Below are positions 58,500 through 64,000 of a stretch of 64,000 bases of DNA, in pieces. A program made the translations under genes and the position numbers. Source of the DNA: Antedon bifida (lineage: Eukaryota > Echinodermata > Crinoidea > Comatulida > Antedonidae); NCBI GenBank assembly GCA_963402885.1, contig OY727094.1:29576501-29640500 (forward strand), in the 5' to 3' direction. Numbering within the stretch: position 1 is the first letter of the stretch; each line of letters opens with the position of its first letter. The notes under the pieces were generated by a model. That model did not search any database. It had not been told where the DNA came from and saw only the letters and a list, made by a program, of their open reading frames with translations.

Positions 58500-59720
58500 G
58501 ACACCGGGTAGCTGACAGAGGGTGAGGGTGGTATACCACCTGCATGCCTCCGGCTCGCATGCCACCGGCTCTCAAATCATAGCTATACAATCGACACAGG
58601 TTCAAATCACTCCTGGACTATTATTCTGGTTGTAGAACAAGTCTTCTCAGATAAGGACTTAAAACTGGAGGTCCAATGTACACATCTGGCTCGTGTGCAC
58701 TTTAGAGAACCCAGTAGCCTACATTGGAATCGTTATAGACAGACGAACGGGCACCGTTTGGTGGCAGCACCCGGCATGAAGGGACCCTTAAGGGAGTAGC
58801 ACGTTGTGGTACAGTATGTGTCTTCCACACCTGTGCGCAATTCAGCAAAACATATGAATCGAATCTTATAACTCCATTAAGTAATTATACCACATTGGAA
58901 AAGAAACATTAATGTGTGTAAATTTAACATTAGAAACTAAATTTGTACGAATTAGCCTTGAATTGCTTTCACCTCAACATCAGCAAATTAAAATTATCAT
59001 GGGTATATTGTTTATAGAAAAGTGATTTTGTCGAATTAATACCGTAATGTGACAGTAGTACTACTTAGTATGCGATGAAATCAAATTACTTACACACGAT
59101 ACGAGATGTCTCATGCAACAACATAGTTCATATAAACCGAATACAGCAGACTCTGCTTTGGAATACTATAAGGGGGGACATGCTGTCCGAGGTCTTGAAA
59201 TGACCCCCCTCCCCCTTAATACGAATCATGACACCGGGTGGCTGACACGGGGTGAGGGTGGTAAACCACCGGCTACCATGCTACCAGACAGCATGCTACC
59301 AGTATTTTTGCGCTAAAAATGTTTATTCACCATAAAGTAGGCTTACAGTTATGTGGTGTAAGACTCGAATCTGTTAGTTCCATTAAGTAATGATACCACA
59401 TTAAAAAAACATTAATGTGTTTATAATTTACATTAGAAACTAAATTTGTAATATTTGAAGAATTAGACTTGAAATGCTTTCACCTCAACAATGGCAAATT
59501 AAAATTATCTTTGGTCATAAAAAAATGATTTTGTCGAATTAATACCTGTACTTCACCTGTAATGTTAAAGTATACTATGTAGTCTTGACATGCTTTCACC
59601 TCAACAATGGCAAATTAAAATTATCTTAGGTTATAGAAAAGTGATTTTGTCGAATTAATACCCGTAATGTGAAAGTATACTATATAGTATGCGACACATT
59701 ACTTACACAAGATATGTTTA
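58500..59720. repeat. Duplicated block, two copies and a partial third
   Basis: Copy 1 runs from about 58500 to 59110 and copy 2 from about 59229 to 59582. Both open with GACACCGGGT(A/G)GCTGACA and GGGTGAGGGTGGTA. Both continue through CCATTAAGTAAT(T/G)ATACCACA, CATTAATGTGT, AGAAACTAAATTTGTA, GCTTTCACCTCAACA and TTTTGTCGAATTAATACC. A third copy of only the second half lies at 59583-59720. Copy 1 is longer because it contains the SINE-like insert at 58560-58800. Confidence 0.8.
58560..58810. mobile_element. SINE-like insertion inside the duplicated block
   Basis: Sequence present in the first duplicate but not the second. It has a B-box-like GGTTCAAATCACTCC near 58601-58615, then TTGTAGAACAAGTCTTCTCA, GATAAGGACTTAAAACTGGA, GGTCCAATGTACACATCTGG and CTCGTGTGCACTTTAGAGAA. 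This tail resembles SINE bodies from echinoderms and amphioxus as I remember them. The A box is unclear, so the head is not assigned. Confidence 0.45.
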
Positions 59721-60500
59721 ATGTTAAATGCAAAGCAATACTAGTAAAAGGGAATTCCCCACCTTTTTACGCAGTGAGTGTGTCATCGGAGGTGCTGACC
59801 CGTTGTCGTGGGCGTGATTTTACCATATTATTATTATGTACATATTTTAATTTCAATTTGTTTATGTTTTTTAAACTGATAAGCACCTGCTTCTTTTGGT
59901 ACTGTATTGAGCATTGAACAATAATTGTTGAAAAAAAATCTATACTAAACTATACTAAATTGTTTTAATGAAATTCGTCGTCAAAGCGGAATGATAATAA
60001 TATTAATGAATAATGATTATAATTATTAATTTTATTTATATTATTATATTTAACTGATATCGAATCATTAAATATGTCTATCCTCGTTGTTGTTGTGTTT
60101 CATTATGGCTTTAGAGCGCTGATAAGTTATAGTTTGAGTATGCAATTTTGTAATCCTGACACGCCGCCTCAATTTTATTTTCCAAAGGAATGGCCGACTA
60201 TGATTAATTTATTGCTTGAGAGTATTCAGCGACAGCTAGTACGTCTCTGAGCATTTTGAAACGGTTAATACCTCCATACTTTAAATGGTTGATTGTAATT
60301 AAAAATGGACTAGGCTGTGTTTGAAGCATTCCATGCCAGTGCTGTAGTAGATATCACGCGCCAAAATACACGTGTTAAAAAACGTTATGGCTCCTCAACA
60401 CGGGTTTTAAAGGTTTACGCATGCGTATCATCCTTTATTATGTGCGCGTGCTGATGTGTCCAATTATAATATACCCATACACAGCCAGGCTACAATGGTA

Positions 60501-60603
60501 ACGCTTGGTTCTCACTACTAGGACGCAACGCAAGGACGCAAGCGCAACGCCGATCAGCTTGACCAATTACTTTGCGTCCTCCATAGTTGGAACCAAGTTT
60601 AAT
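60501..60603. mobile_element. Family C element, shortened
   Basis: Ends AACGCTTGGTTCTCACTACT and AGTTGGAACCAAGTTTAA, with GGACGCAACGCAAGGACGCA in the left arm and one TTGACCAATTAC. The second facing CCAAT motif is deleted. Confidence 0.7.
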
Positions 60604-60660
60604 TAAAAGTAACAATGTTAGGTCTTTATTGTCACGAAGTTCACTTTCACTGAAATTCAG

Positions 60661-60712
<52 letters not shown>
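60661..60712. repeat. (TAC)n microsatellite
   Basis: About 17 uninterrupted TAC units. Such purity suggests an actively varying locus. Confidence 0.95.
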
Positions 60713-60713
<1 letters not shown>

Positions 60714-61659
60714 AGTAAGGCTACTTAGTCGGGGCCCCTTACTGAATAGAGTGTCTATGAATGGAGGTGTCCAAAAAGTGGGGTTATACTATAATACAGT
60801 GTATATACTGCAAAAAGCTCGACATGATATGTGTATGTCAAATTATTCGTTTGACGCTCTTCAATGTATAACCTCGTTGAAATTGAATGCTTCTCTCCTA
60901 ATTAACTGTCCAATTAAAGTCTGGTCCAATTAGTAACGTTCAGTTTTTAAACCGGACAATGTCAACCCAAACAGAGACCTATACATTTCTAATTGTAATT
61001 CAAGCTTACCAGACAACCTTATGCATGTAGAAACCCCTTCTTTGAAACACCCTGTTCATCCCTATTATGGGAACATCTTATAGTAAACAACACTTATAGG
61101 CCTAATGCCCCTATATTAAGGACACTTCGTTGAGCCCCTGAAATTAGTTTCTCATCTATCAAGAGATAGTGTTTAATCAAAACGTCTAGTTATACAAGTT
61201 TATAATTGAAACAAAACCTATTCATATAAATTTGAGACACCCCTATTCGAGGGACATCCCTATTAAGTAGGTGAAAAGAATGAAGGGAAATATAAGTTTT
61301 AACACTGCGGCCAATTCCTATACTGGGTCTCGACGTTGTCCCCTAATAGGGGTTTTATTGCGTACGTGCTAATCTATTAAGATTCATTATGATTCGATAT
61401 TTCCATTTTAGCTTACAAAGTGATTATAATAGTTTTGGTATTGCATAGAGCTTTCAATATTCCCGAATGAGTAGTACATATTTACACCTTTCAGTGAACG
61501 AAGGATTATGTATCTATCTAATTACCAACCGAAAGCGCCTTCAGTTGTTCTTAGAAATACATATATTAGCATAACGAACGTTATAAATTGTAATTATAAT
61601 TATTAATATTTAGTAATTATCTTACAAACTGACGCTCGGGGCTTTGCCCGGGATATCAC

Positions 61660-61732
61660 AGTTCATTTGACCAGGAAATAGATATGCCCATACATGGTGG
61701 CATATCTTGTCCTAGTTTGGACAGAGCTTTAA
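61660..61732. mobile_element. Possible family B remnant
   Basis: GATATGCCCATACATGGTGGCATATC and CCTAGTTTGGACAGAGCTTTAA recall the centre and right end of family B, but much is missing and the order is disturbed. This is a weak assignment. Confidence 0.3.
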
Positions 61733-62949
61733 TGTGAGGTGTGAGCATGCGTTCACATGACTACATTAACTTAGTTAGGCATACTTTCTGAAACATTCTA
61801 CCGGCATAGAACCATTTTGGGGTTATTACAATTTTAGCTCCATTATGGAGAAATCTTGTAGCTATGTAAGTTAATTTAGTTGTAGTCAGTTCAACACACG
61901 ATGTAATGTACCTTATCGTACGGTATCTTGGTATGGTAAAAACGATGTAAAATATGATTAGACACACTGAGAGAATAAAATGGATATTATGTGTGCCCTT
62001 ACAACTAGAAGGTGTCTATCTATCCATCTATATTCCTTCTTTTTTTTTAAATAAGCGCTGAAATAAAGGACAGTAAAACACACAGATCTGTGTACTAATT
62101 TCTTTGCAGAAAATATCAGCGTGTTTCTTGTATTATGATCCCATGACGCCAATACCCCGGGGCGAAGATGGGCTAGGTACAGAATATACCATCCAGGATC
62201 ACGAATCCCCGAAGGGAAATACTCGTCAGGCCTATATATCATATTTCTCATAACGTACTAAAGCGCCCCCTGGCGTAACGCGAATGTCAATTTCCTTTAT
62301 TTTGTCTCGGTTTACGTTTTCTGTCAGTTGTTTTTAATCAATTCTGCCAATATATTACGAATAACTGTTCTCCTTACGTTTAATAGGATTTCGCTCAATA
62401 TTAAGTGACATTTGATAATTATTTCTCTTTCGCAATTATAAATATAAATGCTTAAAATAACTGTAATAGTGATTTCGATTTTTAATATCGCAATGAAGAT
62501 TATATTTTTAATAACGAATGATAATTGATAATAATAATGATTATGATGACGTTGATAACGCACAATGATGGCTCTGACGTTTATTGATTATGACAGTAAA
62601 TCGTAATCCGTGTTCTGCATACTCAAATCTTATTTTCTTTTACAAAAGAATTGAATCAGTATTTTTCATAATATTTGTTTTACTTTACAAAAAAATAGTT
62701 TCAAAATGTATCAAATGTATGTTATCTCAAATAATAATTTTATAAGAATAAGATTTATTCGGTTATTTTAGAAATGTTGTGTAATTCCATCATCTTCAAA
62801 AATTGAACTTTTTTCGTTCGACCTATATTACATCGACTTTATCTTGTATTGTACGTTGTTTAAGATTTCTTTGTTAGTGGCATTGTTTTTCTTTTATTTA
62901 CATATTTCTACATTATAATACTAAAGTAACCTACTCGGTTTTCAAATAA

Positions 62950-63520
62950 ACTCTGCCCTAAAGACTTCAATCGTCCGCGGGTTCATGAAATGGATGTATA
63001 CGCACGATTTCCATCACTTTATCATTTTTTTAGCGTATTCCGCATAGCATCACATGCGTTGTCACCGTACATTGACATGTGATTTATGATACTAAATTAC
63101 CCCGTTTCAAACTGCCCTAAAGACGCGGATTGGACTGAAATGGCTGTCTACTCGCTTTACGTATACATTACCGAACAGTATTCCACATAGCATCACATGC
63201 GTTGTCACAGTACGTTGACATGTGATTTATGATACTAAATTGCTCCGTTTCAAACTGCCCTAAAGACGCAGGTTAGACTGAAATGGCTGTATACGCGCTG
63301 TATACTGTACCAAAGAGTGTTCCGCAAAGATGCACATGAGTTCGTCATCGTAGACATCTTTGTGACGTCTGTGATGACAATTTAAATCTGTCGCATATCT
63401 CGCCATCCATCACTTACAAAACTATATTCCGCGCAGTTGCACATGCGTTATTGTAGACGTCTTTGTGACGTAGTGTGATGAGTTGACGCTTTAAATCTGT
63501 CGAATATCTCACGATCGCTA
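62950..63520. repeat. Tandem array, about 146-160 bp unit
   Basis: Three to four units start at about 62950, 63110, 63256 and 63410. Shared parts are CTGCCCTAAAGAC, GACTGAAATGGCTGT, TTCCGCATAGCATCACATG, CGTTGTCAC and CATGTGATTTATGATACTAA. The last units diverge and bring in GTAGACATCTTTGTGACGT and TTTAAATCTGTCG, which are themselves repeated (63354 and 63455). The palindrome CACATG / CATGTG recurs in each unit. Confidence 0.8.
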
Positions 63521-64000
63521 ACTTTACGTCTGATATTGTAACGCATGAAAGCGTAGGTCATCTAGTTATCATATTGATTATTACAGGTAAGAGTACCTGC
63601 TTCAGATTTCGAACTGTTTGACAAAGTAGTAATATTGACGTGTGAAGGCATGGTGTTGTGTTGACTCGCTAGAGATTAAAGTTCCCTGATTATATCTGGA
63701 AAGTACCTTTGATGGCAATATATTGCAATTTATGGTAAGCGTACTTGTCAATATCTCGACGTGCGGGCACAATCAAGGCTTATGAGCCGTCGGATATCGA
63801 TCAACGTCTCAAATGTCAAAATCATCTACGTAAACGTTAGTTATTATCTGTTATCGTCTTATTAGTACTAACATTTGGTACCAATGGTTTATAAGGCGAT
63901 TACTTAATACTAATACAAAACATTTAGGAAGTTTACAAAACGTAAACACATAGTTAGTTAATGTGATGTATCAATCTACAAAACAAACAAACGTTTTTTT

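Larger units (their letters stand above)
54587..64000 (-). other. Upstream of the visible P2X exons (probably a large intron)
   Basis: I looked on the - strand for the conserved WDVADY and FVMTN segments of P2X and did not find them. This suggests that the 5' exons are beyond the window. What is present: a 5S-like SINE (54649), common repeats (55755), a LINE 3' end (56909), a perfect hairpin (57417), a duplicated block with an inserted SINE (58500-59720), a family C element (60501), a (TAC)n run (60661) and a tandem array (62950). The rest, including 59720-60490 and 60720-62940, shows nothing I can support. Confidence 0.6.

Noticed and set aside
1-64000. CRISPR arrays, operons and prokaryotic signals
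   Set aside because: The spliced genes and SINE/LINE content show animal nuclear DNA; the tandem repeats lack the spacer structure of CRISPR arrays.

Overview
This is an AT-rich window of animal nuclear DNA. It has spliced genes with GT-AG introns, long non-coding gaps, and many short palindromic transposons. The organism looks like an invertebrate deuterostome, most likely an echinoderm. That guess rests on two vertebrate-like gene families, LINE and SINE remnants of the kind common in marine invertebrates, and a recurrent TAGGCCTA octamer. It is an inference, not a proof. I see nothing bacterial or viral.

Two protein-coding genes can be read with confidence and they converge. On the left, the + strand carries the last three exons of a HEATR6 orthologue (1561-1728, 18814-18964, 19458-19615), with reading phase kept across a 17 kb intron and a 0.5 kb intron. 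On the right, the - strand carries seven consecutive exons of a P2X ATP-gated ion channel (54586 down to 48194). They cover the ectodomain from the cysteine-rich head through the second membrane segment and the start of the cytoplasmic tail. Every junction keeps phase, and the order matches the family. The N-terminal P2X exons were not found and probably lie beyond 64000. A possible last coding exon is at 44932-44840.

The 25 kb between the two genes (19616-44839) has no gene I can support. It holds several families of small inverted-repeat elements, a G-rich 104-119 bp tandem array (27520-28260), a cluster of about five palindromic elements (31055-31788), and one coding-like fragment (30357-30134, - strand) that ends where a transposon begins. 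The large HEATR6 intron also holds tandem repeats, a tRNA-derived SINE, a LINE tail and one possible antisense exon (12771-12553). Upstream of the P2X exons (54.6-64 kb) are a 5S rRNA-like SINE, a LINE 3' end, duplicated blocks and a 150 bp tandem array.

The main theme is many families of non-autonomous foldback elements, labelled A to F here, some inserted next to splice sites. The most notable are a family-B copy, with an expanded 21 bp internal repeat, ending about 14 bases past the start of a P2X intron; a 5S-derived element about 60 bases from a P2X splice acceptor; and family C, whose copies carry facing CCAAT motifs. I found no convincing new multi-gene system.
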